DNA from: a virus
Strand: one strand, 5' to 3'
Virus record (IMG/VR): IMGVR_UViG_3300044715_000099
Coordinates: 1-29,618 of that record
DNA: 29,618 nucleotides
Of the stretch, positions 20,867 to 29,618 are shown one piece after another. The position numbers and the translations under genes are program-made. Numbering within the stretch: the first letter of the stretch is position 1; the number at the start of each line of letters is the position of its first letter. Under the pieces are notes generated by a model. That model did no database searches, had not been told where the DNA came from, and saw nothing but the letters and a program-made list of their open reading frames with translations.

Positions 20867-21724
20867 ATGGCAAACGTAACCATACCCCAACTCCCCGTCG
20901 CGTCATCATCTGCAGGTACAGACTTATTGCCAGTAGAACAAGGCGGCGTTACTAAACAAATGACCAAAACGGTCTTTTTAACTAATGCTACGTTAATTAC
21001 GCCTATTCTTGGAACACCTCAATCAGGTACTTTAACTAACTGTACGGGGTTACCAGTATCTACGGGAGTTAGCGGTCTTGGCGCAGGCGTTGCAACTTTC
21101 TTAGGTACGCCTTCAAGTGCTAATTTACGCACTGCGGTGACAGACGAAACAGGTACAGGTGCTTTAGTGTTTGCTAACACTCCTACGCTAGTAACGCCTG
21201 TTTTAGGTGTTGCAACAGCAACTAGCGTTAATAAAATGGCCATCACAGCGCCTGCCACTAGCTCTACTTTAGCAGTAGCGGATGGTAAAACGTTTACTGT
21301 TAATCATAGCCTTACATTAGCTGGTACTGACACCACTACTATGACGTTTCCAGCTACAAGCGCTACGATTGCCCGTACAGACGCAGCGCAGACGTTTACA
21401 GGTAATCAAACATTTAGCAACGCTATTATTGGCGCCGTGCAAGCTTTATCAGGCGCAGGCGCGGTAAATTTAACTACTTTAACTACTGCGTTTACATCTA
21501 CGGCAACAGGTAATGCGTTAACTTTAGCTGACGGTGTTGCAGGGCAATTAAAAATGATTGTTTATGTGGCTGAAGCTGCAGGCGGTGACACAGGTATATT
21601 GACGCCAACTAATCTAGGTGCCGGATCAACTATCACATTTAACGCGGTTGGTAACAGTTGTCTTTTACAGTTTATCGGTACAGACTGGTGGGTTGTTTCT
21701 CTAAACGGCGCTGTGTTAGCGTAA
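20867..21724 (+). CDS. Fibre-like structural protein with TPxLG repeats
   Basis: The 285-residue product opens MANVTIPQLPVASSSAGTD and LLPVEQGGVTKQMTK, a virion-attachment segment. It then has the widespread phage-fibre stretch TPILGTPQSGTLTNCTGLPV followed by GVSGLGAGVATFLGTPSSAN and VTDETGTGALVFANTPTLVT. The C-terminal 100 residues form a different beta domain (ALTLADGVAGQLKMIVYVAE, then a Trp-rich end, GTDWWVVSLNG). It probably forms a trimeric fibre on head or tail. It starts 8 bp after the gp4-like gene. Confidence 0.75.
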   Translation: MANVTIPQLPVASSSAGTDLLPVEQGGVTKQMTKTVFLTNATLITPILGTPQSGTLTNCTGLPVSTGVSGLGAGVATFLGTPSSANLRTAVTDETGTGALVFANTPTLVTPVLGVATATSVNKMAITAPATSSTLAVADGKTFTVNHSLTLAGTDTTTMTFPATSATIARTDAAQTFTGNQTFSNAIIGAVQALSGAGAVNLTTLTTAFTSTATGNALTLADGVAGQLKMIVYVAEAAGGDTGILTPTNLGAGSTITFNAVGNSCLLQFIGTDWWVVSLNGAVLA

Positions 21725-21727
21725 ATC

Positions 21728-23266
21728 ATGCAAACACCTATTCTAGGACAATCATACCAACTTCGCAGCCCTAATGCGGCGGATAACCGCATGGTTAACT
21801 TGTACCCCGAAGCTATCCCTAACGAGGGGCAGACTGCAGGGTGGCTACAACGTGCCCCAGGATTACGTTTGTTAGCGACTATCGGTACAGGCCCTATCCG
21901 CGGTTTATGGGATTTTCAGCCTGACTCAAACACAGCGTTTGTAGTGTCAGGTAATGAACTATACAAAATAAATTCTAGCTACGTGCCAACGTTGCTGGGT
22001 ACGGTAGCAGGCACAGGCCCTGTTAGCATAGCTGACAATGGTACGCAGTTGTTTATTGCTGCTAATGGCCCTAGCTACATTTACAACAACACGACTAACG
22101 CATTCCAACAAATTACCGACCCTGACTTTCCAGGTGCAGTAACTGTAGCGTATTTGGATGGGTACTTTGTGTTTAACGAACCAAACAGCCAAAAAATATG
22201 GGTGACTGCGCTGCTAGATGGTCTGTCTATTGATCCGCTTGACTTTGCTAGTGCTGAAGGTACCCCGGATCAATTATCTAGCCTTATTGTTACCAACCGT
22301 GAGGTGTGGTTGTTTGGTACTAACTCAATTGAAGTGTGGTACGACGCAGGTACGCCTGACTTTCCATTGGCTCGTATTCAAGGCGCATCTAACGAGCTTG
22401 GTTGTGCAGCGCCCTACTCAGTAGCCAAGTTAGACAACAGCGTGTTTTGGTTAGGCGCAGACGCGCGCGGTAGCGGTGTGGTCTATAGATCAAATGGCTA
22501 CACTGGTGTTAGAGCGTCCAATCACGCTTTAGAGTGGCAAATACAAAGCTACGGCGACATTACAAATGCTATTGCGTTTACATACCAACAAGATGGCCAT
22601 TTTTTCTATGTATTGACTTTCCCAAGCGCAGGCAAGACTTGGGTGTATGACGTTACTACTCAGTCATGGCATGAACGAGCAGGCTTTTCTAATGGTTTGT
22701 TTGTACGCCATAGAGCTAACTGCCAAATGAATTTTAATACTGAAATTGTTGTAGGTGATTTTGAAAACGGCAACATTTACGCTTTTGATAAAGAATACTA
22801 TTCTGACAACGGCGCCCCACAGAAATGGTTGCGGTCATGGAGAGCTTTACCATCAGGCACGAACAACCTTAAACGTACGGCACAACATAGCCTACAACTT
22901 AACTGCGAATCTGGCGTAGGTTTGAACGGTATTGATCCCACAGATAATGTGCAATGGTTTTTTTACACATCTAGCGGAGATCAGCTAGTAACTTCTAGCG
23001 GCGATTTTTTACTATTTTCGCCACCTACAGTAGAGGGTGCAAACCCAGAAGTCATGCTACGTTGGTCAGATGACGGTGGTCACACCTATTCAAACGAACA
23101 TTGGTCTACTATGGGGCGAATCGGTGAATACGGGTTTAGAGTATTTTGGCGTCGTCTTGGCATGACTTTGAAGTTGCGTGATCGTGTGTATGAGGTGTCA
23201 GGTACTGATCCAGTCAAGATTGCTATTATGGGTGCTGAACTAATCGTTGATGGAACCAATGCGTAA
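21728..23266 (+). CDS. Packaged-DNA stabilisation protein, P22 gp10 type
   Basis: The 512-residue product resembles P22 gp10 (472 residues), the hub that follows gp4 in tail assembly and keeps DNA in the head. Recognisable parts are SPNAADNRMVNLYPEAIP near the start, WLQRAPGLRLLATIGTGPIR and VVSGNELYKI. NREVWLFGTNSIEVWYDAG and WLGADARGSGVVYRSNGY follow, fitting a propeller-like repeat. The position after the adaptor matches the P22 order. It starts 3 bp after the fibre-like gene and its stop overlaps the next start (TAATG). Confidence 0.88.
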   Translation: MQTPILGQSYQLRSPNAADNRMVNLYPEAIPNEGQTAGWLQRAPGLRLLATIGTGPIRGLWDFQPDSNTAFVVSGNELYKINSSYVPTLLGTVAGTGPVSIADNGTQLFIAANGPSYIYNNTTNAFQQITDPDFPGAVTVAYLDGYFVFNEPNSQKIWVTALLDGLSIDPLDFASAEGTPDQLSSLIVTNREVWLFGTNSIEVWYDAGTPDFPLARIQGASNELGCAAPYSVAKLDNSVFWLGADARGSGVVYRSNGYTGVRASNHALEWQIQSYGDITNAIAFTYQQDGHFFYVLTFPSAGKTWVYDVTTQSWHERAGFSNGLFVRHRANCQMNFNTEIVVGDFENGNIYAFDKEYYSDNGAPQKWLRSWRALPSGTNNLKRTAQHSLQLNCESGVGLNGIDPTDNVQWFFYTSSGDQLVTSSGDFLLFSPPTVEGANPEVMLRWSDDGGHTYSNEHWSTMGRIGEYGFRVFWRRLGMTLKLRDRVYEVSGTDPVKIAIMGAELIVDGTNA

Positions 23267-24042
23267 TGGCTAGTCCACTAAACGTCACCAAAATACCTGC
23301 CCCACGCGTACCGTTAATTGACGAGCGCACAGGATACATTTCGCGTGAATGGTATCGTTTTTTTCTTAATTTGTTTGATTTAACAGGCGCAGGCTCTAAT
23401 CCAACAACATTAGAAGATTTACAGATTGGACCGCCAAACAACGACCAGTTTGTGTTAAATTTGCAAAACGCCACGGATGCGCAGACTAACGACTCACCTT
23501 TGTTGTCACAAATTGCTGAACTTCAAAAGCAAGTGCAAGCCTTGGAAGTTGCTCCGCCTACAACACCGCAACTAAAACGTGCTAGGTACGGGTCGTTTTA
23601 TGACACCACCACGCAGACTGGTACGGTAATTAACACGGCTAAAGCCATTACTTTTAACACCACCGATTTAAGTAGCGGTGTGTACCTTGGTACGCCGACC
23701 TCACGCGTTTACGTTGATACGCCTGGTATCTATAACTTTGACACTTCGTTTCAGCTAGATAAGACTAGCGGCGGCGTAGGCGACTTTTATATTTGGTTTA
23801 GGCTTAACGGCGTGGACGTAGCCAACAGCGCTAGTTACATACAGATTCAAGGTAATAACCATGAAATTTTTTCCTCGTTAAATTACTTTTTTGACTTAAA
23901 ATCAGGTGATTACGTAGAGATAATGTTTTCGGTATCCACTCTTAGCGTTGAAATTGCGGCGTTTGCTGCTGCTGCACCTGTCCCTGCTATACCATCTATC
24001 ATTCTTACTGTTGCAAATAATATCGAAGGAGCATCAATATGA
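23266..24042 (+). CDS. Structural protein: attachment motif plus jelly-roll-like C-terminus
   Basis: The 258-residue product starts in the stop of the gp10-like gene. Residues about 10-45 (PAPRVPLIDERTGYISREW, then YRFFLNLFDLTG) form a segment often found at the N-terminus of podovirus tail-associated proteins. A short coiled coil follows (LLSQIAELQKQVQALEV, about 79-95). The last 140 residues (ARYGSFYDTTTQTGTV, GIYNFDTSFQLDKTSGG) look like a C1q/TNF-type jelly roll, a common receptor-binding or trimerising fold. It probably forms a trimeric tail component. Confidence 0.7.
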   Translation: MASPLNVTKIPAPRVPLIDERTGYISREWYRFFLNLFDLTGAGSNPTTLEDLQIGPPNNDQFVLNLQNATDAQTNDSPLLSQIAELQKQVQALEVAPPTTPQLKRARYGSFYDTTTQTGTVINTAKAITFNTTDLSSGVYLGTPTSRVYVDTPGIYNFDTSFQLDKTSGGVGDFYIWFRLNGVDVANSASYIQIQGNNHEIFSSLNYFFDLKSGDYVEIMFSVSTLSVEIAAFAAAAPVPAIPSIILTVANNIEGASI

Positions 24043-24377
24043 CCGTAACTGTACGGGTTTTAATCCCAGCGAAAATCGCTGAAAATTCACAAACAACTCA
24101 ATACACCGCAAATGGCGTAACAACCATTATCGACAAGTTCACTGCGACCAATTACGGCGCAGCAGCTGCAACCATCAGCGTGAACTTGGTCACAGCCGCA
24201 GGATCAGCAGGCGACGCTAACTTAATCGTTAAGACCAAAACGCTACAGCCTACAGAAACTTACACGTTTCCAGAGCTAGTAGGCGCAGCGTTGGTGGCAG
24301 GCGGGTTCATCTCAACGATTGCTGGTACAGCCACATCCATCAACATTCGTGCTAACGGACGTGAGATTACAAGCTAA
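24039..24377 (+). CDS. Small beta-sandwich structural protein
   Basis: This 112-residue frame starts with ATGA overlapping the previous stop and ends in a TAATG overlap. It reads as alternating strands (TTIIDKFTATNYGAAAATIS, LQPTETYTFPELVGAALVAG, SINIRANGREITS). The pattern resembles small phage proteins annotated as capsid or tail decoration, but I recognise no defined family. It is coupled translationally to both neighbours. Confidence 0.6.
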   Translation: MTVTVRVLIPAKIAENSQTTQYTANGVTTIIDKFTATNYGAAAATISVNLVTAAGSAGDANLIVKTKTLQPTETYTFPELVGAALVAGGFISTIAGTATSINIRANGREITS

Positions 24378-25264
24378 TGCAAATTAAAGTAACCTACGGC
24401 AAAGGGTTTGAACCCAAGCAACAACCTTTAGCAACGTTTGCTAATATGGGGGTTGCAACGCTTGAAGTCACAAAAGAAAAGATTGTTAAGCTTCAAGACG
24501 AACTGCTCAAAATGAAGCAAGCAGACATTGTGACAGAGCACACATTTGCACCAAGCGTTTACGAACGTAAAATCACTATACCCCCGTGGACGGTGCTAAC
24601 AGGTGCAGCACACAAGACTGCGTATAAGATTAGGCTTGAAAAAGGTACTATTGCTGTAAACGTGGGGACAGAAGTCAAAGTGTTGACAGCACCGCTAGAA
24701 TTTAACGCAAGCGCAGGTGAGCAACGCGTAGGACGCGTATTTGACGAAGAAGTTGTTTGGGTGGATGTTTACGAAAATTTAGACGATTGTACGGATATTC
24801 CTACACTAGAAGATCGTTTATACGTTGTACCAGAGTACGGGCTAGGCGACAGCCGTACGGCGGTGCAACAAGCAAAGTTAGACTACAAACTGTTTTTAAA
24901 TCAAATTAACATGACGTATGAGCAAGTACAAGCAATCGCCGAAAACGAATCGGATTTAATACCTATGCCTGACGGTTATTTTGTTCAGCTACAAGATTCA
25001 CCTATACATGGCCAAGGGTTGTTTGCAACAAAACCTTTTAAAATTGGCGAAATTGTATGCCCTGGTCGTTTAAATGGTAAAAGAACACCTGGCGGTAGGT
25101 TTATAAATCATTCATTTAATGCTAACATTGAGCCATTAAAAGATGGTGATGATATTTATTCAGTTGCAATTAAAAATATTGACGTCGGCGATGAACTGTT
25201 GTTAGATTATAGGGCCTCTATGCGAGTAAACTTTGGCCTAATGTTACAAGGAGAATTAACATGA
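24377..25264 (+). CDS. Cupin-like plus SET-domain protein (predicted lysine methyltransferase)
   Basis: The 295-residue product has two parts. Residues about 55-135 look like a cupin-type beta-barrel (ERKITIPPWTVLTGAAHKTA, KIRLEKGTIAVNVG). Residues about 200-285 carry the SET motifs: SPIHGQGLFAT (208-218), RFINHSFNANIE (241-252) and DELLLDYRA (272-280). These correspond to the AdoMet-binding NHS-type motif and the catalytic-site Tyr. SET enzymes methylate protein lysines. The domain is short; a pre-SET zinc cluster is absent and the iSET region is minimal. It sits in the structural block, starting in a TAATG overlap and ending in an ATGA overlap with an ejection-type gene, so a virion protein is the natural candidate substrate. 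Activity and target are inferred. Confidence 0.78.
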   Translation: MQIKVTYGKGFEPKQQPLATFANMGVATLEVTKEKIVKLQDELLKMKQADIVTEHTFAPSVYERKITIPPWTVLTGAAHKTAYKIRLEKGTIAVNVGTEVKVLTAPLEFNASAGEQRVGRVFDEEVVWVDVYENLDDCTDIPTLEDRLYVVPEYGLGDSRTAVQQAKLDYKLFLNQINMTYEQVQAIAENESDLIPMPDGYFVQLQDSPIHGQGLFATKPFKIGEIVCPGRLNGKRTPGGRFINHSFNANIEPLKDGDDIYSVAIKNIDVGDELLLDYRASMRVNFGLMLQGELT

Positions 25265-26079
25265 GTGGATATGTAGCGGCAGCCGCCACAGTCTATAGTG
25301 CATACACAGGATCTAAAGCGGCTAAATCAGCCGCGCAAACACAAGCAGGCGCAGCCGCAGATGCAACAGCTGCACAAGAACGGATGTTTGAACGCCAGAT
25401 TGAGTTGCAAGAACCGTTTAGAGAAGCGGGGATGGCGGGTCAAAACCGCTTATTGCAACTATTAGGTTTATCAAATAAACCAGAAGCGCTAGGCGCAGAC
25501 GCCTCAGCAGATGAAAAAGCGCAATACGCTAGAGATTTAGCTGAATATAACGCTTTAATAGGGTCAAAAGATTATGGTAAATACGCATCTGCTGAGTTTG
25601 GCATGGATAAGTTTACCGCCGACCCAGGCTACGCATTTAGAATGTCTGAAGGTATGAAAGGTCTTGAGCGTTCAGCCGCCGCAAGAGGTGGTTTGCTATC
25701 AGGATCCGCATTAAAAGGCATCCAACGCTACGGCCAAGATTTAGGATCCCAAGAATACCAAAACGCGTTTAATCGTTATCAAACAACACGTACTAACACC
25801 CTTAACCCATTTGCTAGCTTGAGTGGTCTAGCTCAATCATCAGCTAACACCTTAACAGGCGCTGCTGGTCAATTAGGCGGTCAGATTGGTTCTAACATTA
25901 TTGGTGCAGGCAACGCTATGGCTGCTGGTCAAGTTGGCTCTGCTAACGCCATTAGTCAAGGACTTGGGCAAGGTCTTAACTTCTATCAAGGTCAGCAATA
26001 CTTAAACAGATTACCTAACTATGGTGGTGGTAATTATGCGCCAGTTGTTGATTACAGCACAACTTACACACCGGGGTAA
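25261..26079 (+). CDS. Ejection-type DNA transfer protein (gp7-like position)
   Basis: The 272-residue product is Ala/Gly/Gln-rich. It starts with a short hydrophobic segment (YVAAAATVYSAYTGS), continues with helical sequence, and carries FTADPGYAFRMSEGMKGLER followed by AARGGLLSGSALKGIQRYGQ. That stretch is typical of phage proteins annotated as DNA transfer or internal virion proteins. Such proteins leave the capsid at infection and help form a path through the envelope. Its place before two longer ejection-type genes fits the three-protein set of P22 (gp7, gp20, gp16), though sequence identity with those cannot be claimed. AAGGAGAA precedes the ATG. Confidence 0.72.
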   Translation: MSGYVAAAATVYSAYTGSKAAKSAAQTQAGAAADATAAQERMFERQIELQEPFREAGMAGQNRLLQLLGLSNKPEALGADASADEKAQYARDLAEYNALIGSKDYGKYASAEFGMDKFTADPGYAFRMSEGMKGLERSAAARGGLLSGSALKGIQRYGQDLGSQEYQNAFNRYQTTRTNTLNPFASLSGLAQSSANTLTGAAGQLGGQIGSNIIGAGNAMAAGQVGSANAISQGLGQGLNFYQGQQYLNRLPNYGGGNYAPVVDYSTTYTPG

Positions 26080-26081
26080 TT

Positions 26082-27209
26082 ATGGCAACTATTGATTCAA
26101 GCATCGCTCTAGGCGTAAAACCAATACAAATTGAAGATCCTATTAATCGTTTTGCGCGTCAGCAAGAGTTAAGCGTCAATATGCTAAAGGGTCAAGAGAT
26201 GCAACAAGCGGTTGAAGATAGGAATATGTTGCGTCAGCTAGACCCAAGCGATCCTGATTATTTAAATAAAGTCAGCCGTGTTAACCCTAAGCTAGGTGCA
26301 GAACTAGGTAAAAGCCGTCTAGAAACTAAAAAAACAAAATTAGAAATTAACGAAAAGACGTTAAAAGCGCATCGTGAACGTATGTCTGATTTGGCACTTA
26401 ACCCATCCCCTGAAAACACGACTGCGCATATTCAAGACGCTATTATACGTGGTGACATTACGCCCGAACAAGGTGCAATGACATTAAAACAAACGTTGGC
26501 TATGGCTCCAGAACAACGCAAGCAATACTTTTTACAGCTAGGCGCAGACGCAGCCAAGCGCATAGAGCAGATGACGCTTAGTGAATCTCAAAAACAAAAC
26601 CTTGGTATTCAACGCGAAGGCCAACGCCTACAGTACGACCCAACAACACAAGCTAACATTACTAAAGCTAAAAAACGTGCTGAAGGTGAAGTTGCACAGG
26701 AAGTTGCGGGCCAAATTGACGTTAAAGCTAACCGCAAAGCCTTGGCTACTGCAGGTTACGATGTGGAAACAGGTAAAGACGAAATATCAGATCTTATTAG
26801 AAAATCTACTGGTAGCTACCTTGGTAAAGGGTATGATATTGGCGGGCGTCTATTTGGTGCTTCTAACGAAGGCTCTCGCGCCTTACAAACCCTTGTACAA
26901 AAAGGCAACGCAATTACATTTGGTTTGTTAAACGGCAAATTGGGTGCGGGTATTTCTAAGTCCGACGCAGAATTGGTGGCAAGTTTAGTTGCGCAAGTAG
27001 GCGACGGTACTTTACCAAGAGAAGATCGTTTAGCAGCTTGGGGTAGTGCTGTAGATCAAATGGTTCGTTTAGGTTTAATTGATAAGCCAAAAGCGCCTGC
27101 AAATAACGTAAACGTCCCTGGTGTAGGCTCACAAGTTAATGTCCCTGGCGGCGCGGCTGCACCTGCAGCTAAACCATCTCTTAACGATATTTTTAATCCT
27201 AAAAAATGA
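26082..27209 (+). CDS. Ejection-type internal virion protein
   Basis: The 375-residue product is helical and Lys/Gln/Glu-rich: IDSSIALGVKPIQIEDPINR at the start, a charged region with LETKKTKLEINEKTLKAHRE, and a Pro/Ala-rich low-complexity tail (about 335-365). It starts 2 bp after the preceding gene and overlaps the next by 4 bp (ATGA). Composition and position between two other ejection-type genes suggest an internal head protein delivered with DNA. I recognise no enzymatic domain. Confidence 0.68.
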   Translation: MATIDSSIALGVKPIQIEDPINRFARQQELSVNMLKGQEMQQAVEDRNMLRQLDPSDPDYLNKVSRVNPKLGAELGKSRLETKKTKLEINEKTLKAHRERMSDLALNPSPENTTAHIQDAIIRGDITPEQGAMTLKQTLAMAPEQRKQYFLQLGADAAKRIEQMTLSESQKQNLGIQREGQRLQYDPTTQANITKAKKRAEGEVAQEVAGQIDVKANRKALATAGYDVETGKDEISDLIRKSTGSYLGKGYDIGGRLFGASNEGSRALQTLVQKGNAITFGLLNGKLGAGISKSDAELVASLVAQVGDGTLPREDRLAAWGSAVDQMVRLGLIDKPKAPANNVNVPGVGSQVNVPGGAAAPAAKPSLNDIFNPKK

Positions 27210-29587
27210 CAACTATTCAGGAACAAATCGCTCAAGCTAAAGCCGCAGGATATGATGACGCCGCAATCACTAAGCACTTAGGTGGTTTGCCTGAATACAG
27301 CGGTAAAGTCAAAACGGCCTTAGACGCTGGGTATCAACCTAGCGACATTCTAGGCTACTTAGCTCCTATGACGGTTACTGCAAAACGTGAGAACGTGCAA
27401 CCTGAACTTACGCGTGGTGATTTATATAAAAGTGAATTGCAACGTGTAGCAGCGCCTTTTGCTGGTTTTAGCAAAGGTGTTGGTAATGTGATGTTTGGTG
27501 GTCAAAAGCTAGTAGGTATGGGTTTAGAAGCCCTTGGTGCAGATGAAACTGGTAAAGCTTTAATTGCAGACGCAGCCAAACGAAAACTTGAACAAGAACA
27601 GTTTATAGCTCCATACAAAGAAGTTGCGCCTGGTATGACTGGCGCTGGTGAGTTTGGCGGTGAAGTATTAGCGACCTATCCGGTTGGTGGTTTTATAGGT
27701 AAAGGTGTAACTGCAGTCGGTCAAGCAGTTCCACAAGTTGCTAGGTTTACTGCGCCTTTAGGCACGTCTATTCAATCAGGCGGCTTTAGAACAGGTATGG
27801 CAACGCCTACAACCATTGGCGGTAAGATTATTGAAAAAGGCGTTCAAGCCGCTGGCGGCGCGGTTATAGGCGGTACAACCGCAGCGTTGCTCAATGCAGA
27901 AGACGCAGGGACAGGCGCTGGATTTGGTGCAGCTATACCGTTAGTGGTGCCTGCGGTAGTGCAAAAAATTGCAAGCGGCGCGGGTAAAGTCCTTGATATG
28001 CGTAAAATACCTACGCAAAAAGCTGCTAATATTTTGCGAGAGTCTATTGGCGGTGATGTAGATGAGGTCGTTAATGCTTTACGTAACGCCAAGCCAGGCG
28101 TCACACCAGCGCAAGCGTTAGCAGACGCAGGGTTAAACGAACCTGTAGCTCAAGCTTTACTTCAACGCGCGGCTGAACGTGAGCCTAAATTTTTTACCGA
28201 TTTATTAAAAAAACAAGATTTTGAAACAGCTAATAAATTAGCTAATTTAGCAGGTGGTACAACTGAAACAGCCACTAGAACTACATTAGCTAACATGAAA
28301 AACGCTTTAAACACTATGACTGGTCCACAACGCGATGCGGCGCTAAATCGCGCTAATTTAGGTAAAGCTGTAACTGAATACGAAACTCAAGCAGGTAAGC
28401 TAAGTAAAGAAGCCGCGGCTAAAGTACAAGAAGTGCGTGATTTAATCAATGCAGGTAACAAAGCAGAAGCATGGGCTAAGTTGCAAGTTATCAAGCAAGG
28501 TCTACCAACAAGCACGGCTCGTTACACTTATGCAGATGAATTAGCCCAAAAAGCATTTAATGAGTGGTCAGACAAAGCTGCATCTGCATCTTTAGACCTT
28601 GGTCAAGGCGCTCAATTTGCTGGTGCAGCAGCGGATACTTTGCGTCGAAACGGAGTCAATCCAATTCAAGGCAGCGTATTAGCTCGTCAAATATCAGGTA
28701 TTGCGGACAACCCAGCGTTTGCGGGTAATGATGTAGTGACTACTGCAGTTAACCGCGTTGCGGATGACATTGCCGCATGGACTAACTCAGGCGGTGTAAT
28801 TGACGCACAAGCTCTAGCATCTATTCGTAAGAACTCGGTTAACGCAGCTATACGAGATTTATTGAAAGGTGAAGCGCCTTCTGTTCAACGAGAAACTGCG
28901 GCGTCTGTAATGGTTAAAATTAAACCTTTTATTGACGACACAATTGAAGCTGCTGGTGGCGCAGGATGGAAAAAATATTTGGCAGACTACACTAAGGGTT
29001 CTCAAAATATTGCAGCGCGTAAATTAAGTGCTGAAGCTCGTACGTTATATCGTGAATCGCCAGATTTATTTGTTAAGTTAGTTGAACTTAACTCACCCGA
29101 AGCCGTAGAAAAAATTATGGGTAAGGGTAACTATAATCTTGCGTTGCAACTTAGCGAAGATGCTATGGAAACACTTGCAGGCGCAGCTAAACAAATTACA
29201 TCTCGTGGTGAAATGGCTAAACAAGCTAGTGCAGGTGAAAAAGCGTTGGTCGATTTAATGGGTGAGCACACTGCGGTGTTAAAGATTCCTAACTGGTTTG
29301 ACCCTAGAATCACTACAGCTAACAAAGCATTAGACATTGTTGAGAAAAAAGTTGGTAAAGCAACCTTGGCTAAACTAACTGAAGCAGCTAAAACTGCTAA
29401 AGGCTTTGATGAGTTACTTAACACTTTGCCTGCATCTGATCGTATTAAAGTATTAAAAGCTATTAAAGACCCTAAGGTGTATACAGAGCTAAAAGAAACA
29501 GGTAGGAAAATTACAGGAGCAAGCGCAGTTGGTGTAAACGCTTTGTCGCCTAAAAATGAACAAAATCAAAATGCATTGGCAAAATAA
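27206..29587 (+). CDS. Large ejection-type internal virion protein
   Basis: The 793-residue product begins with a short repeat-like region (AQAKAAGYDDAAITKHLGGL, then ALDAGYQPSDILGYL). Similar AxxAGYxxxxIxxyL repeats open many phage ejection proteins. Gly/Ala-rich hydrophobic stretches at about 150-260 (AGEFGGEVLATYPVGGF, GGAVIGGTTAALLN) could enter membranes, and the rest is long amphipathic helices with many Ala and Lys. No lytic transglycosylase signature is apparent. It is the third and largest of the ejection-type set, as gp16 is in P22. It starts in an ATGA overlap; the next gene begins in its stop. Confidence 0.72.
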   Translation: MTTIQEQIAQAKAAGYDDAAITKHLGGLPEYSGKVKTALDAGYQPSDILGYLAPMTVTAKRENVQPELTRGDLYKSELQRVAAPFAGFSKGVGNVMFGGQKLVGMGLEALGADETGKALIADAAKRKLEQEQFIAPYKEVAPGMTGAGEFGGEVLATYPVGGFIGKGVTAVGQAVPQVARFTAPLGTSIQSGGFRTGMATPTTIGGKIIEKGVQAAGGAVIGGTTAALLNAEDAGTGAGFGAAIPLVVPAVVQKIASGAGKVLDMRKIPTQKAANILRESIGGDVDEVVNALRNAKPGVTPAQALADAGLNEPVAQALLQRAAEREPKFFTDLLKKQDFETANKLANLAGGTTETATRTTLANMKNALNTMTGPQRDAALNRANLGKAVTEYETQAGKLSKEAAAKVQEVRDLINAGNKAEAWAKLQVIKQGLPTSTARYTYADELAQKAFNEWSDKAASASLDLGQGAQFAGAAADTLRRNGVNPIQGSVLARQISGIADNPAFAGNDVVTTAVNRVADDIAAWTNSGGVIDAQALASIRKNSVNAAIRDLLKGEAPSVQRETAASVMVKIKPFIDDTIEAAGGAGWKKYLADYTKGSQNIAARKLSAEARTLYRESPDLFVKLVELNSPEAVEKIMGKGNYNLALQLSEDAMETLAGAAKQITSRGEMAKQASAGEKALVDLMGEHTAVLKIPNWFDPRITTANKALDIVEKKVGKATLAKLTEAAKTAKGFDELLNTLPASDRIKVLKAIKDPKVYTELKETGRKITGASAVGVNALSPKNEQNQNALAK

Positions 29588-29618
29588 TGGATCAATCTCT
29601 AATAAACTGGGTGTTCGC
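29587..29618 (+). CDS. Start of a further gene, cut by the window end
   Basis: ATG at 29587-29589 overlaps the preceding stop (TAATG). Only MDQSLINWVF and part of the next codon are visible. A short Met-Asp-Gln start running into hydrophobic sequence is seen in small membrane proteins after ejection genes in related phages, so a holin-like or membrane protein is possible. Too little is present for a call. Confidence 0.5.
   Translation, partial: MDQSLINWVF

Overview
The window reads as about 29.6 kb of a double-stranded DNA tailed-phage genome with a P22-like virion plan (short-tailed, podovirus type). The call rests on protein families recognised by eye: small and large terminase, P22-type portal, scaffold, P22-type coat protein, a gp4-like tail accessory factor, a gp10-like DNA stabilisation protein and a run of Ala/Gln-rich ejection-type proteins. 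No integrase, transposase, tRNA, rRNA or CRISPR array was seen. The host cannot be read from the sequence. TTATCCACA-type DnaA-like sites and ordinary sigma70-like promoter hexamers fit a Gram-negative bacterial host; a freshwater betaproteobacterium is only a guess.

Layout. (1) 1-3570, plus strand: replication module, with the 3' part of a family A DNA polymerase and a RepB-type primase fused to an SF3-like helicase. (2) 3571-3990: 420 bp without a recognised gene, holding three spaced repeats, several inverted repeats and a strong bidirectional terminator. (3) 3991-6550, minus strand: a four-gene cassette read as amidoligase-like enzyme, class II glutamine amidotransferase, then two overlapping single-membrane-span microproteins of 28 and 21 residues. 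(4) 6551-7343: a 793-bp non-coding divergent region with 17 DnaA-box-like 9-mers (many contiguous head to tail), a perfect 22-bp inverted repeat, AT-rich DNA and a second set of 11-bp-spaced repeats. It is the best candidate replication origin or DnaA-binding locus here. (5) 7344-29618, plus strand: packaging, head, tail and ejection genes, tightly packed, with repeated ATGA and TAATG start/stop overlaps that suggest translational coupling.

The late block begins with the terminases, three small Lys-rich proteins, a small membrane protein, a GroES-like co-chaperonin and the portal. A helical DUF5856-like protein, a beta-helix tailspike and two beta-rich proteins follow. A sigma70-like promoter at 16537-16565 starts a second block of scaffold and coat protein. 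Two intrinsic terminators, after the coat gene and after the next structural gene, probably set expression steps. The tail completion genes follow, then a cupin-plus-SET-domain protein (a predicted lysine methyltransferase inside a structural operon), three ejection-type proteins and the first codons of a further gene.

The items most worth pursuing are the DnaA-like 9-mer array with its 11-bp iterons, the minus-strand amidoligase/amidotransferase/microprotein cassette, the marked excess of CCAG/CTGG words across about 3.7-7.1 kb, and the cupin-SET protein. All functional statements come from motif recognition without database searches.
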